Counted from the first letter of the stretch, positions 1 to 5,769 are shown. The stretch is 8,764 bases of DNA from Pseudomonadota bacterium (GCA_021807465.1 JAKBCX010000038.1:1-8764); one strand, 5' to 3'. Program-made: numbers and translations. The notes: a model not told the origin generated them from the letters alone.

Positions 1-1482
1 GTCGAAAATGCGGATGGCGCCGATTTCCTGCTTGGTGACATTGCCAGCCTTGCAGATGAGCGGGACCATCCAGCGCGGGTCGGCATTATGTTTGCGCCCA
101 AGCGGCAGGCGGAACCAGTTGCCGGAAGCTTTGCCGGTTGTTTGGGGGCGCGGCGCACGCGGGGCCGGTGCCGCGGGCAGGATGGTGAGTTCCGCCGGCT
201 CTGGCAGATGGGCGCGGGCTAGGCGGATAAGGGCGGCGGCGATGGATTCCGGCGATTGGCGCTGTAATAGAGCGTTGGCCAGGGTTAGCTCATCGGCTGT
301 TGGCTCCTGTGCCAGGCGCGGGTCCTGCAGCAGGCGTTCCTGGTCGCGGGCGCGGATTTCCGCCGGGTTGGGCGGGCTTTGCCAAACGGCCTGGACGTTG
401 GCGTGGGCCAGAAGTAGCTCCGCACGCCGGCGCTTGGCGGGGGGCACGAGCAGCAGGCAGGTGCCTTTGCGTCCGGCGCGGCCAGTGCGGCCGGAGCGGT
501 GCAGGAAGGTGGCTTTGTTGCTGGGCAGCTCGGCCTGGATAACGAGATCCAGTTCTGGCAGGTCGAGGCCTCGGGCCGCGACATCGGTGGCGATGCAAAT
601 TTGTGCGCGGCCCTCCCGCAATGCGTTGAGCGCGGCACTCCGTTCGCTTTGTGAAAGTTCGCCGGATAGGGCGACGGCGTTGAAGCCGCGGGCGAGCAGG
701 CTGGCGTGGAGGTGGCGCACGGCATCGCGCGTGGCGCAAAAAATGAGGGCTCGGGTTTCGTACAGGCGCAAAAGGTTGACCAGCCCGCCTTCCAGCTCGT
801 GCCCGGCGACCAGAACGGCGCGGTATTCAATATCGGCATGGGGCTGATTGCGGGCCACTGTGTCGATACGCAGGGCGTTTTGCTGGTATTGGCGGGCGAG
901 GGCCGCGATTTCCTTGGCGATGGTGGCTGAGAACAGCAATGTGCGGCGCGTGGCTGGGGCGGCGGAAAGGATGAATTCCAGCTCGTCGCGGAAGCCGAGA
1001 TCGAGCATCTCATCGGCTTCGTCCAGGATGACGGCTTCCAGCTCGTCCAGGCGGAGGTTGCCGCGCTCGATATGATCTTGCAGACGCCCCGGTGTGCCGA
1101 CCACGATGTGGCAGCCGGCAGCGAGCTGCCGGGCCTCGCGCCGGGCATCCATGCCGCCAACGCAGGAGAGGATGCGGGCGCCTGCATATTCATAAAGCCA
1201 GTTCAGCTCGGCGTGAACCTGCAACGCCAGCTCGCGCGTGGGGGCGATGACCAGGGCGAGCGGGTTGTGGGTGGCGGGCAGAGCCTCGTTCTCGCCCAGG
1301 ATAGTGGGGGCGATGGCAAGGCCGAAAGCGACGGTTTTGCCGGAGCCGGTTTGGGCGGAGACGAGCAGGTCGCGATCGGCGGCTTCGGGCACCAGAACCG
1401 CCTGCTGCACAGATGTTGGCTCCTGATAACCGCGGGCGGCGAGCGCGCGGAGGAGGGCAGGGGCGGTAATGGGGAAATTCAT
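1..1482 (-). CDS. DEAD-box ATP-dependent RNA helicase with DbpA-type C-terminal RNA-binding domain (partial, 3' end outside window)
   Basis: The reverse strand reads open for 494 codons from ATG at 1482 to the window edge, so the C-terminus is missing. The product is an ATP-dependent RNA-unwinding enzyme of the cytoplasm. All helicase motifs are visible in order: Q motif near residues 19-27 (GYQEPTSVQ), motif I AQTGSGKT (43-50), Ia PTRELA (81-86), TPGR (130-133), DEAD (154-157), SAT (185-187), motif V ATDVAARGLD (298-307) and motif VI HRSGRTGRAGR (328-338). After a proline/alanine-rich linker (about 425-455), residues from about 457 (FRLPLGRKHNADPRWM, then IGAIRIFD) match the start of a DbpA-type RNA-binding domain. 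This places it in the CsdA/DbpA group, whose known members act in ribosome assembly and cold adaptation. The specific role here is inferred. It lies head to head with a cold-shock protein gene. The Shine-Dalgarno sequence is weak (GAAAG, about 8 nt before ATG). Confidence 0.93.
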   Translation of the reverse strand, partial: MNFPITAPALLRALAARGYQEPTSVQQAVLVPEAADRDLLVSAQTGSGKTVAFGLAIAPTILGENEALPATHNPLALVIAPTRELALQVHAELNWLYEYAGARILSCVGGMDARREARQLAAGCHIVVGTPGRLQDHIERGNLRLDELEAVILDEADEMLDLGFRDELEFILSAAPATRRTLLFSATIAKEIAALARQYQQNALRIDTVARNQPHADIEYRAVLVAGHELEGGLVNLLRLYETRALIFCATRDAVRHLHASLLARGFNAVALSGELSQSERSAALNALREGRAQICIATDVAARGLDLPELDLVIQAELPSNKATFLHRSGRTGRAGRKGTCLLLVPPAKRRRAELLLAHANVQAVWQSPPNPAEIRARDQERLLQDPRLAQEPTADELTLANALLQRQSPESIAAALIRLARAHLPEPAELTILPAAPAPRAPRPQTTGKASGNWFRLPLGRKHNADPRWMVPLICKAGNVTKQEIGAIRIFD

Positions 1483-1504
1483 CGGGAATCTTTCGGAAAC
1501 GGCC

Positions 1505-1534
1505 CTCTTAGGCGTGGGGGGCGGTGAGCGTCAA
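1505..1534 (-). promoter_or_regulatory. Candidate promoter of the DEAD-box helicase gene
   Basis: On the minus strand TTGACG (1534-1529) matches the -35 consensus at five of six positions. It is followed after 18 nt by TAAGAG (1510-1505), a poor -10. Transcription would start near 1498, giving a leader of about 16 nt. The good -35 and sensible placement support it; the weak -10 and long spacer count against it. Confidence 0.3.
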
Positions 1535-1569
1535 TGCGTGCCGGGTGCACGGCAGAGGGTGATTTTGCG

Positions 1570-1586
1570 CGGGCGGTCTGCGCCCG
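1570..1586. repeat. Small inverted repeat in the helicase/cold-shock intergenic region
   Basis: CGGGCG and CGCCCG form a perfect 6-bp stem around a 5-nt loop (GTCTG). There is no T-run on either side, so it is not a usual terminator. It sits midway in a 271-bp divergent intergenic region and could be an operator or a chance GC-rich palindrome. The rest of 1483-1753 holds an A/T-rich patch (about 1604-1635) and the two candidate promoters listed here. Confidence 0.3.
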
Positions 1587-1667
1587 TTGAACTGTTGCAG
1601 CACGAAAAAATTACAAAATTGGCAGCAAAATTCCAGTATTTGCCCGGGTTCTGGCGTTGTTTCAGGA

Positions 1668-1696
1668 TTGAAGGCGGGACGATGCTGCCGTATGCT
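1668..1696 (+). promoter_or_regulatory. Candidate sigma70-type promoter of the cold-shock protein gene
   Basis: TTGAAG (1668-1673) and TATGCT (1691-1696) are separated by exactly 17 nt, and each matches its consensus hexamer at four of six positions. Transcription would start near 1703, giving a 5' UTR of about 50 nt before the GTG at 1754. That is shorter than the long cold-sensing leader of enterobacterial cspA. This is prediction from sequence only. Confidence 0.45.
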
Positions 1697-1736
1697 GGCT
1701 TCCGCTAGGTTTGCCCTGGCGCTCCGCATGTTTATT

Positions 1737-1742
1737 GAAGGA
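1737..1742 (+). promoter_or_regulatory. Ribosome binding site supporting the GTG start of the cold-shock protein
   Basis: GAAGGA lies 11 nt before the GTG at 1754. An in-frame TGA at 1736-1738 closes the frame just upstream, and no ATG or TTG lies between. The GTG is therefore the only reasonable start, although the spacing is rather long. Confidence 0.6.
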
Positions 1743-1753
1743 CTGTTTTTATA

Positions 1754-2392
1754 GTGCGACCCCCGAAAAACGACCGCCAGCGACAGAATCGCCGTCGCGG
1801 TTTTGACGACGATAATTTCTTTGGCAACACCCTCCCGCCCCCGTCTTTTTCCGGGTTTGGGTCCACCTCCTCCGCACCGGAGGCTAAGGCAACGGTGAAA
1901 TGGTACAACCCTGAGAAGGGGTTTGGTTTCGTCGAGATGTCTGATGGCTCCGGTGATGTGTTCCTTCATGCCAATTCGCTGCAGAATGCTGGGTATCAGG
2001 CCGTAACGCCAGGTTCCATTCTGACCATCCGCGTTGGTCAAGGCCAGAAGGGCCGCCAGGTTGATCAGGTGATTTCCGTGGCCGAGGGTGACGCGCCCCC
2101 GCCGCGTAGCGGTGGTTTTGGCGGTGGCGGTTTCGACCGCCCGCGCGCCCCGCGTCCGCCACGCCAACAGGCCGGTGGCCCGGCCGTGGAGATGGACGGT
2201 GTGGTGAAATGGTATAATGCCACCAAGGGGTTTGGCTTTATCAGCCCGCAGAACGGCGGCAAAGATGTGTTTGTGCACGCCACCGCGTTGGAGGCGGCCG
2301 GACTTTCGCCGCTTCAGGAAGGGCAGGCGGTGAAGATGAGCGTGGTGCAGGGGGCCAAAGGGCCGGAAGTTTCCGCGATCAGCTTGGATTGA
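1754..2392 (+). CDS. Double cold-shock-domain protein
   Basis: This 212-residue protein carries two cold shock domains, nucleic-acid-binding beta-barrels that act as RNA chaperones or single-strand binders in the cytoplasm. Domain 1 spans about residues 44-109 with RNP1 KGFGFV (55-60) and RNP2 DVFLH (68-72). Domain 2 spans about 147-211 with KGFGFI (158-163) and DVFVH (171-175). The N-terminus is basic then acidic ([13 protein letters not shown]). The linker (about 110-145) is rich in Gly, Pro and Arg, with an RGG-like composition that could add RNA affinity. Single-domain CspA proteins are about 70 residues; the tandem form is typical of alphaproteobacteria. The start is GTG, the only plausible one. 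The gene is divergent from a DEAD-box helicase and ends in a strong terminator. Whether it is cold-induced cannot be read from the sequence. Confidence 0.93.
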   Translation: MRPPKNDRQRQNRRRGFDDDNFFGNTLPPPSFSGFGSTSSAPEAKATVKWYNPEKGFGFVEMSDGSGDVFLHANSLQNAGYQAVTPGSILTIRVGQGQKGRQVDQVISVAEGDAPPPRSGGFGGGGFDRPRAPRPPRQQAGGPAVEMDGVVKWYNATKGFGFISPQNGGKDVFVHATALEAAGLSPLQEGQAVKMSVVQGAKGPEVSAISLD

Positions 2393-2408
2393 TTTTGGTT
2401 TTGCCCGG

Positions 2409-2436
2409 AAAAGCCCCGCGAAAGCGGGGCTTTTTT
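2409..2436 (+). terminator. Rho-independent terminator between the cold-shock gene and pncA
   Basis: An 11-bp stem (2409-2419 with 2424-2434) is closed by a GAAA tetraloop. Its core is GCCCCGC/GCGGGGC, and it runs into six T residues (2431-2436). It lies 16 nt after the cold-shock stop codon and next to the pncA stop codon on the other strand. Read in reverse it offers four T residues, so it probably also ends pncA transcription, less efficiently. Confidence 0.92.
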
Positions 2437-2437
2437 G

Positions 2438-3079
2438 TTATGTGGCGATGGTTGGGGCTGCCAGAAGCTCCTTGCTGCTGATGCGCTCGACGCCGAGCGC
2501 TGCCAGCCTGGCCCAGGCTGCATCTAACGAGCCGTTCAAGTCGATGGCGCGGCAGGCATCCTCGATGATAGTAACGGCGAAGCCGGAATGGCGGGCATCT
2601 TCGGCGGTCCAGGCGACACAAAAATCGGTCGCGAGGCCGCAAATATATAGGTGCTCCACACCAAGGGCGCGCAGATAGCCGTCCAGCCCGGTTTTAGTGG
2701 TGCGGTCGGCTTCCAGGAAGGCGGAATAGCTGTCCACGTTTTTGTGGCTGCCTTTGCGCTGGATGAGGGAGGCATGAGAGACGTGCAGGGCGGGGTGGAG
2801 CGCGGCGCCTGGGGTGTCCATAACGCAATGAGTGGGCCAGAGAACCTGGGTGCCATAAGGCAGCTCGATGGTCTCGAATGGCTGGCGGCCAGGATGGTTG
2901 GCGGCGAAGGAGATGTGGTCAGCCGGGTGCCAGTCCTGTGTGAGGACGACGATCTCGAATTTTTGGGCCAATTTATTAACCAAGGGGATGATGGTTTCTC
3001 CGCCGGGAACGGCGAGCGCGCCGCCGGAGCAGAAATCTGGCTGAATATCGACAATGAGCAGGGCGGAATTTGGCTGCAT
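2438..3079 (-). CDS. pncA: Nicotinamidase (pyrazinamidase)
   Basis: This 213-residue cysteine hydrolase of the isochorismatase-like fold converts nicotinamide to nicotinate and ammonia, feeding NAD salvage by the Preiss-Handler route. The catalytic triad is visible as Asp11 (LLIVDIQPDF), Lys109 (IQRKGS) and Cys154 (ATDFCVAW). Likely metal ligands are Asp49 and His51 (TQDWHPADH), with His84 (WPTHCV) also conserved. Length equals the usual bacterial PncA of about 213 residues. The start at 3079 (MQPNSALLIVDIQ) puts the first beta-strand and catalytic Asp where the family has them. The frame is open up to an ATG at 3241, but that would add 54 non-family residues. There is no Shine-Dalgarno sequence before 3079, and a TATACT hexamer sits 7 nt upstream. 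The gene is convergent with the cold-shock gene and divergent from rplK. Confidence 0.93.
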   Translation of the reverse strand: MQPNSALLIVDIQPDFCSGGALAVPGGETIIPLVNKLAQKFEIVVLTQDWHPADHISFAANHPGRQPFETIELPYGTQVLWPTHCVMDTPGAALHPALHVSHASLIQRKGSHKNVDSYSAFLEADRTTKTGLDGYLRALGVEHLYICGLATDFCVAWTAEDARHSGFAVTIIEDACRAIDLNGSLDAAWARLAALGVERISSKELLAAPTIAT

Positions 3080-3086
3080 GGCGGGT

Positions 3087-3092
3087 AGTATA
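3087..3092 (-). promoter_or_regulatory. Candidate -10 element of pncA placed as for a leaderless transcript
   Basis: On the minus strand TATACT (five of six matches to TATAAT) is followed by 7 nt and then the pncA ATG, so transcription would begin at or next to the start codon. No Shine-Dalgarno sequence is seen. No good -35 lies 16-18 nt upstream, which lowers confidence. Confidence 0.35.
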
Positions 3093-3139
3093 GGGAAAAT
3101 GCGCGGGGGGATATAGACAGGGTGTGGGAGATGGCGTAA

Positions 3140-3169
3140 GCCTCCGCCCCTCAACGGAACGCGGGAGGC
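3140..3169 (+). other. Hairpin in the putative rplK leader
   Basis: GCCTCCGC (3140-3147) pairs with GCGGGAGGC (3161-3169), leaving a single bulged base and a 13-nt loop. It lies 90-120 nt before rplK, where bacteria often have the L1 target for feedback control of the L11-L1 operon. I could not fit it convincingly to the known L1-binding motif, so its role is open. No clear sigma70 promoter for rplK was found in 3080-3259. Confidence 0.35.
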
Positions 3170-3216
3170 GTGGGCGCAGGTGTGCCCGGCCGGCTGTACC
3201 GCGGTCCATTGGCTTG

Positions 3217-3231
3217 CTCTTAAGTTAAGAG
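3217..3231. repeat. Perfect palindrome upstream of rplK
   Basis: CTCTTAA and TTAAGAG are perfect 7-bp inverted repeats around one central G. The site is 29 nt before the rplK start and unusually A/T-rich for this region. The one-base centre suits a dimeric DNA-binding protein better than an RNA hairpin. No regulator can be named. Confidence 0.4.
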
Positions 3232-3247
3232 ACGCTGCCAAAGGATC

Positions 3248-3253
3248 AAGGAG
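3248..3253 (+). promoter_or_regulatory. Strong ribosome binding site of rplK
   Basis: AAGGAG lies 6 nt before the ATG at 3260, a near-ideal Shine-Dalgarno sequence and spacing that fixes the rplK start. Confidence 0.85.
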
Positions 3254-3259
3254 CCAGAG

Positions 3260-3694
3260 ATGGCGAAGAAGATTGTCGGCTATATTAAGCTGCAGATTCC
3301 TGCAGGTAAGGCCAACCCGTCACCGCCGGTTGGCCCGGCGCTGGGTCAGCGCGGCCTGAATATCATGCAGTTCGTGAAGGAATTCAACGCGGCGACGCAG
3401 AGCATGGAGCCGGGCATGCCGGTGCCCGTGGTCATTACCGCCTACGGTGACCGTACCTTCTCCTTCATTATGAAGACCCCGCCCAACACCTACTTCCTGA
3501 AGAAGGCGGCGGGCATTGCCAAGGGCACCACCGCGCCTGGCAAGGGTGCTGCCGTGGGTAAGGTGACGATGGCGCAGCTGCGTGAGATCGCCAAGACCAA
3601 GATGAAGGATATGAACGCCAACGATGAGGACGGCGCCGTGCGCATGCTTGCTGGCTCTGCCCGCTCGATGGGCCTGACTGTGGTGGAGGGCTAA
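3260..3694 (+). CDS. rplK: 50S ribosomal protein L11
   Basis: L11 is a protein of the large-subunit GTPase-associated centre. It binds helices 43-44 of 23S rRNA and takes part in elongation factor function, RelA activation and thiopeptide sensitivity. At 144 residues it matches the family (about 141-144). The N-terminal domain (about 1-70) carries the proline-containing segment [20 protein letters not shown] (19-38), with prolines at 22 and 26 as in the thiopeptide-binding site. The C-terminal RNA-binding domain (about 72-144) contains [15 protein letters not shown] and ends [12 protein letters not shown]. It is the first gene of the ribosomal cluster. Its stop codon is 4 nt before rplA, and the rplA Shine-Dalgarno lies inside its last codons, so the two are surely cotranscribed and probably translationally coupled. 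nusG, its usual upstream neighbour, is absent here. Confidence 0.98.
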   Translation: MAKKIVGYIKLQIPAGKANPSPPVGPALGQRGLNIMQFVKEFNAATQSMEPGMPVPVVITAYGDRTFSFIMKTPPNTYFLKKAAGIAKGTTAPGKGAAVGKVTMAQLREIAKTKMKDMNANDEDGAVRMLAGSARSMGLTVVEG

Positions 3695-3698
3695 GAAG

Positions 3699-4391
3699 AT
3701 GGCACATGATAAGCGTTTGGCCGCTGCCCGCGCCAATGTGGACCGCAACAAGAACTACGCCCTGACCGATGCGGTGGCGCTGGCCAAGGCCAATGCTAAG
3801 GCGAAGTTCGACGAGACGATTGAAATTGCCCTCAACCTGGGCATTGACCCGCGTCATGCCGACCAGATGGTGCGCGGCCTGATTTCTCTGCCGAATGGCA
3901 CGGGCAAGACGCTGCGCGTGGGCGTGTTCGCCCGCGGTGCGAAGGCCGAGGAGGCTTTGGCCGCTGGGGCTGACGTGGTGGGCGCCGATGATCTGGCCGA
4001 GAAGGTGCAGGCGGGTGATATCCAGTTTGACCGCTGCATTGCCACCCCGGATATGATGGGCCTGGTGGGTAAGCTGGGTAAGATCCTTGGCCCCCGCGGC
4101 CTGATGCCGAACCCCAAGCTGGGCACCGTGACCATGGACGTGAAGGGCGCCGTGACGGCCGCCAAGTCTGGCCAGGTGGAGTTCCGCGCGGAGAAGGCTG
4201 GTATTATCCATGCTGGTATTGGCAAGGCGAGCTTCGAGAATGAGAAGCTGATTGAGAACGCCAAGGCGCTGATCGATGCTGTGCAGAAGGCTAAACCGGC
4301 TGGGGCCAAGGGCACTTACCTGCAGAAGGTGGCCCTGTCCTCGACCATGGGGCCGGGCATCCGCGTCGATGTGACGACGGTTGGGGCTTAA
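3699..4391 (+). CDS. rplA: 50S ribosomal protein L1
   Basis: L1 forms the mobile L1 stalk of the large subunit, helps release deacylated tRNA from the E site, and in many bacteria represses translation of its own L11-L1 mRNA. The 230-residue length fits the family (about 230-234). The signature segment [20 protein letters not shown] spans 124-143, and the C-terminal part [21 protein letters not shown] is typical. The start is supported by GGAGGG at 3685-3690, 8 nt upstream and inside the end of rplK. A structured region without coding content follows for 255 nt before rplJ. Confidence 0.98.
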   Translation: MAHDKRLAAARANVDRNKNYALTDAVALAKANAKAKFDETIEIALNLGIDPRHADQMVRGLISLPNGTGKTLRVGVFARGAKAEEALAAGADVVGADDLAEKVQAGDIQFDRCIATPDMMGLVGKLGKILGPRGLMPNPKLGTVTMDVKGAVTAAKSGQVEFRAEKAGIIHAGIGKASFENEKLIENAKALIDAVQKAKPAGAKGTYLQKVALSSTMGPGIRVDVTTVGA

Positions 4392-4404
4392 AGTTTAGCA
4401 GATA

Positions 4405-4426
4405 CGTGGCGGCTTTGGCTGCCACG
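4405..4426 (+). other. Hairpin directly after rplA
   Basis: CGTGGCGGC (4405-4413) pairs with GCTGCCACG (4418-4426) to give a 9-bp stem with one G-U pair and a TTTG loop, 13 nt after the rplA stop. No T-run follows, so it is not a normal terminator. It may protect the rplKA mRNA 3' end, be a processing site, or form the 5' part of the L10 leader. Confidence 0.5.
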
Positions 4427-4646
4427 GGCAGGGGTGGAAACACCCCGACCTGTCCAAGACCGTATGTACCGCAAGGTTTGAAGGGTTTGCCCCGCAGGCG
4501 GTAGAGAGGTGCCAAAGGTTTCGCGGTAACGCGGGGCTTTGGTGGTTCGATGAGAGGACAGGCGAATAGATGTCCGGGGTGGTCCCGGCATCTTGGGTAA
4601 CCTGGCGGTGCATTAATATATGTGCCGCCGCAAGTTGGAGACGGAT
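4426..4646 (+). ncRNA. Ribosomal protein L10 leader (cis-regulatory RNA of rplJ-rplL)
   Basis: The 5' leader of rplJ is expected to bind the L10-(L12)n complex and repress rplJL translation. Visible elements: GGGCAG (4426-4431) with CTGTCC (4450-4455), enclosing GGGTG/CACCC capped by GAAA; then CCAAGACCG (4454-4462), recalled from memory as typical of L10 leaders, whose ACCG (4459-4462) pairs with CGGT (4499-4502). CCAAAG (4513-4518) pairs with CTTTGG (4537-4542) around TTTCGCG/CGCGGGG and a GTAA tetraloop. Two further hairpins, GGACA/TGTCC (4556-4575) and CCGGG/CCCGG (4574-4588), share two bases and are mutually exclusive. The structure was assigned by eye, not by covariance search; outer boundaries are approximate. 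Confidence 0.72.
4637..4640 (+). promoter_or_regulatory. rplJ: Ribosome binding site that sets the rplJ start at GTG 4647
   Basis: GGAG lies 6 nt before the GTG at 4647, good Shine-Dalgarno spacing. The in-frame ATG at 4620 would place this site inside the gene and add nine residues (MCRRKLETD) that are not typical of L10. Confidence 0.75.
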
Positions 4647-5171
4647 GTGGATCGCATAGAGAAGCGTGAATTCGTCGCTGAGCTGTCTGAGGTGTTTGCC
4701 GAGACGTCGATGGTTGTTGTCACCCGCAATGCGGGCATGACGGTGGCCGACGTGACCGAGCTGCGCCGCAAGATGCGCGAGGCGGGCGCGAGCTTCAAAG
4801 TTGCGAAGAATCGTCTGGCTTTGCTTGCTCTGGAAGGAACCCGGTTTGATGGCATTTCGCCCCTGCTGAAGGGGCCGACCGCGCTGGCTTGGTCTAAGGA
4901 CCCGGTTGCCGTGGCGAAAGCTGCCATCGACTTCGCCAAGACCAATGACAAGTTCGTGCTGGTTGGTGGCGCGCTTGGCTCCCAGTTGCTTGATGCAAAT
5001 GGGGTTAAGGCGCTCTCCGAACTGCCGTCGCTGGACTCGCTCCGCGCCAAGCTCCTGGGGCTTATTCAAGCCCCGGCGACCAAGGTTGCGGGCGTGCTGC
5101 AGGCGCCGGCTGGGCAGCTTGCCAGGGTTTTCGCGGCGTACGCCGATTCCAAGAAGGGCGAGGCAGCCTGA
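4647..5171 (+). CDS. rplJ: 50S ribosomal protein L10
   Basis: L10 anchors the L7/L12 dimers to the large subunit at the base of the stalk and, bound to L12, represses its own operon. From the GTG at 4647 the protein is 174 residues, the usual family length (about 165-175). It begins [17 protein letters not shown], close to other alphaproteobacterial L10 starts. The N-terminal rRNA-binding domain contains [20 protein letters not shown] (39-58). The C-terminal helix (about 133-168, [20 protein letters not shown] and on) provides the L12 dimer binding sites. An in-frame ATG exists at 4620 but lacks family support. The gene is preceded by the L10 leader RNA and followed by rplL after 87 nt that hold a strong hairpin. 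Confidence 0.96.
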   Translation: MDRIEKREFVAELSEVFAETSMVVVTRNAGMTVADVTELRRKMREAGASFKVAKNRLALLALEGTRFDGISPLLKGPTALAWSKDPVAVAKAAIDFAKTNDKFVLVGGALGSQLLDANGVKALSELPSLDSLRAKLLGLIQAPATKVAGVLQAPAGQLARVFAAYADSKKGEAA

Positions 5172-5191
5172 CGCGCCTTTGCGCTTGAATT

Positions 5192-5218
5192 TGCGGGGCC
5201 GCGCGGTGCGGCCTTGCA
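5192..5218 (+). other. Intercistronic hairpin between rplJ and rplL
   Basis: An 11-bp stem (5192-5202 with 5208-5218, two G-U pairs, core GGCCGC/GCGGCC) closes a 5-nt loop (GCGGT). No T-run follows. It lies between the rplJ stop and the rplL Shine-Dalgarno. It could be a ribonuclease-resistant or processing structure that helps L12 be made in excess over L10. That role is inferred. Confidence 0.6.
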
Positions 5219-5244
5219 TTGAACCAAACAAAGCCTACTTACTC

Positions 5245-5250
5245 GAAGGA
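5245..5250 (+). promoter_or_regulatory. rplL: Ribosome binding site of rplL
   Basis: GAAGGA lies 8 nt before the ATG at 5259, in an A/T-rich stretch that should stay unstructured. This suits the high translation rate needed for L12, which is present in several copies per ribosome. Confidence 0.75.
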
Positions 5251-5258
5251 TTTTATAA

Positions 5259-5642
5259 ATGGCCGACCTGAATGCGCTCGTTGAAGAGCTGTCGAAACTG
5301 ACTGTGCTGGAAGCTGCTGAGCTGTCCAAGCTGCTGGAAGAGAAGTGGGGCGTTTCCGCCGCTGCTCCTGCTGCTGTGGCTGTTGCCATGCCGGCTGGTG
5401 GCGCTGCCGCCGCTGCTCCCGCTGAAGAGCAGACCGAGTTCACGGTGATCCTCGCCAATGGCGGTGACAAGAAGATCAACGTGATTAAGGAAATCCGTAC
5501 CATCACGGGCCTGGGCCTCAAGGAAGCCAAGGACCTGGTCGAGGGCGCGCCGAAGACCGTCAAGGAGAATGTCTCCAAGGACGAGGCCGCCGCGATCAAG
5601 AAGACGCTGGAAGAGCAGGGCGCGACTGTCGAAGTCAAGTAA
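5259..5642 (+). CDS. rplL: 50S ribosomal protein L7/L12
   Basis: L7/L12 is the multi-copy flexible stalk protein that recruits translational GTPases to the ribosome. The 127-residue product has the standard layout. An N-terminal dimerisation and L10-binding domain spans about 1-32 ([20 protein letters not shown]). An alanine/proline-rich hinge follows at about 34-56. The globular C-terminal domain (about 58-127) contains EFTVIL, the factor-binding helix segment [16 protein letters not shown] and a C-terminal [10 protein letters not shown]. No key region is missing. Codon choice is strongly biased (many GCT, CTG, AAG and GAA), as expected for a very highly expressed gene. It is followed by a 139-nt gap with two hairpins before rpoB. 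Confidence 0.98.
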   Translation: MADLNALVEELSKLTVLEAAELSKLLEEKWGVSAAAPAAVAVAMPAGGAAAAAPAEEQTEFTVILANGGDKKINVIKEIRTITGLGLKEAKDLVEGAPKTVKENVSKDEAAAIKKTLEEQGATVEVK

Positions 5643-5652
5643 TTCCGCTCCT

Positions 5653-5678
5653 CGCCAGGACTTGTATGGCCTCTGGCG
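5653..5678 (+). other. Small hairpin after rplL
   Basis: CGCCAG (5653-5658) pairs with CTGGCG (5673-5678) around a 14-nt loop, 10 nt after the rplL stop. There is no T-run. With the larger hairpin downstream it may form one processing or attenuation region. Confidence 0.35.
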
Positions 5679-5693
5679 TGCATAAGACCAAAG

Positions 5694-5733
5694 GGCAGGC
5701 GATGACCTACGGGTGATCGCCTGCCGCCTGTTT
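5694..5733 (+). terminator. Putative attenuator or RNA-processing hairpin between rplL and rpoB
   Basis: A perfect 10-bp stem GGCAGGCGAT/ATCGCCTGCC (5694-5703 with 5716-5725) continues past one G-G mismatch into ACC/GGT closed by a TACG tetraloop, the very stable C(UNCG)G type. A short T-run (5730-5733) follows after four bases, weaker than a full terminator. In E. coli the rplL-rpoB gap holds a partial terminator and an RNase III site that lower rpoBC output relative to ribosomal proteins. Position and shape suggest the same role here; partial read-through is inferred. Confidence 0.6.
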
Positions 5734-5769
5734 CTGTAAGACGACTAAGACTACGCTGAACATTTTTAC

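Noticed and set aside
8..847. Plus-strand open frame of 279 codons
   Set aside because: It lies opposite the DEAD-box helicase, is rich in Arg, Ser and Ala, and has no recognisable domain. It is a shadow of a GC-rich gene.
1508..2278. Minus-strand open frame of 256 codons opposite the cold-shock gene
   Set aside because: The plus-strand frame encodes two clear cold shock domains with intact RNP motifs; the opposite frame has no family features.
3140..3169. rplK leader hairpin as a proven L1-binding site
   Set aside because: A GGAGGC string is present, but the opposite strand pairs with it fully instead of giving the asymmetric internal loop of known L1 targets, so I list only a hairpin.
3080..3241. 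N-terminal extension of pncA to the ATG at 3241
   Set aside because: It would add 54 residues of unlike composition before the family's standard start and would cover the rplK upstream region.
4405..4426. Rho-independent terminator after rplA
   Set aside because: The stem is good but it is followed by GGGCAGGGG, not by T residues.
4395..5231. Minus-strand open frame of 278 codons spanning the L10 leader and rplJ
   Set aside because: It is antisense to rplJ and a structured leader RNA, with no family resemblance.
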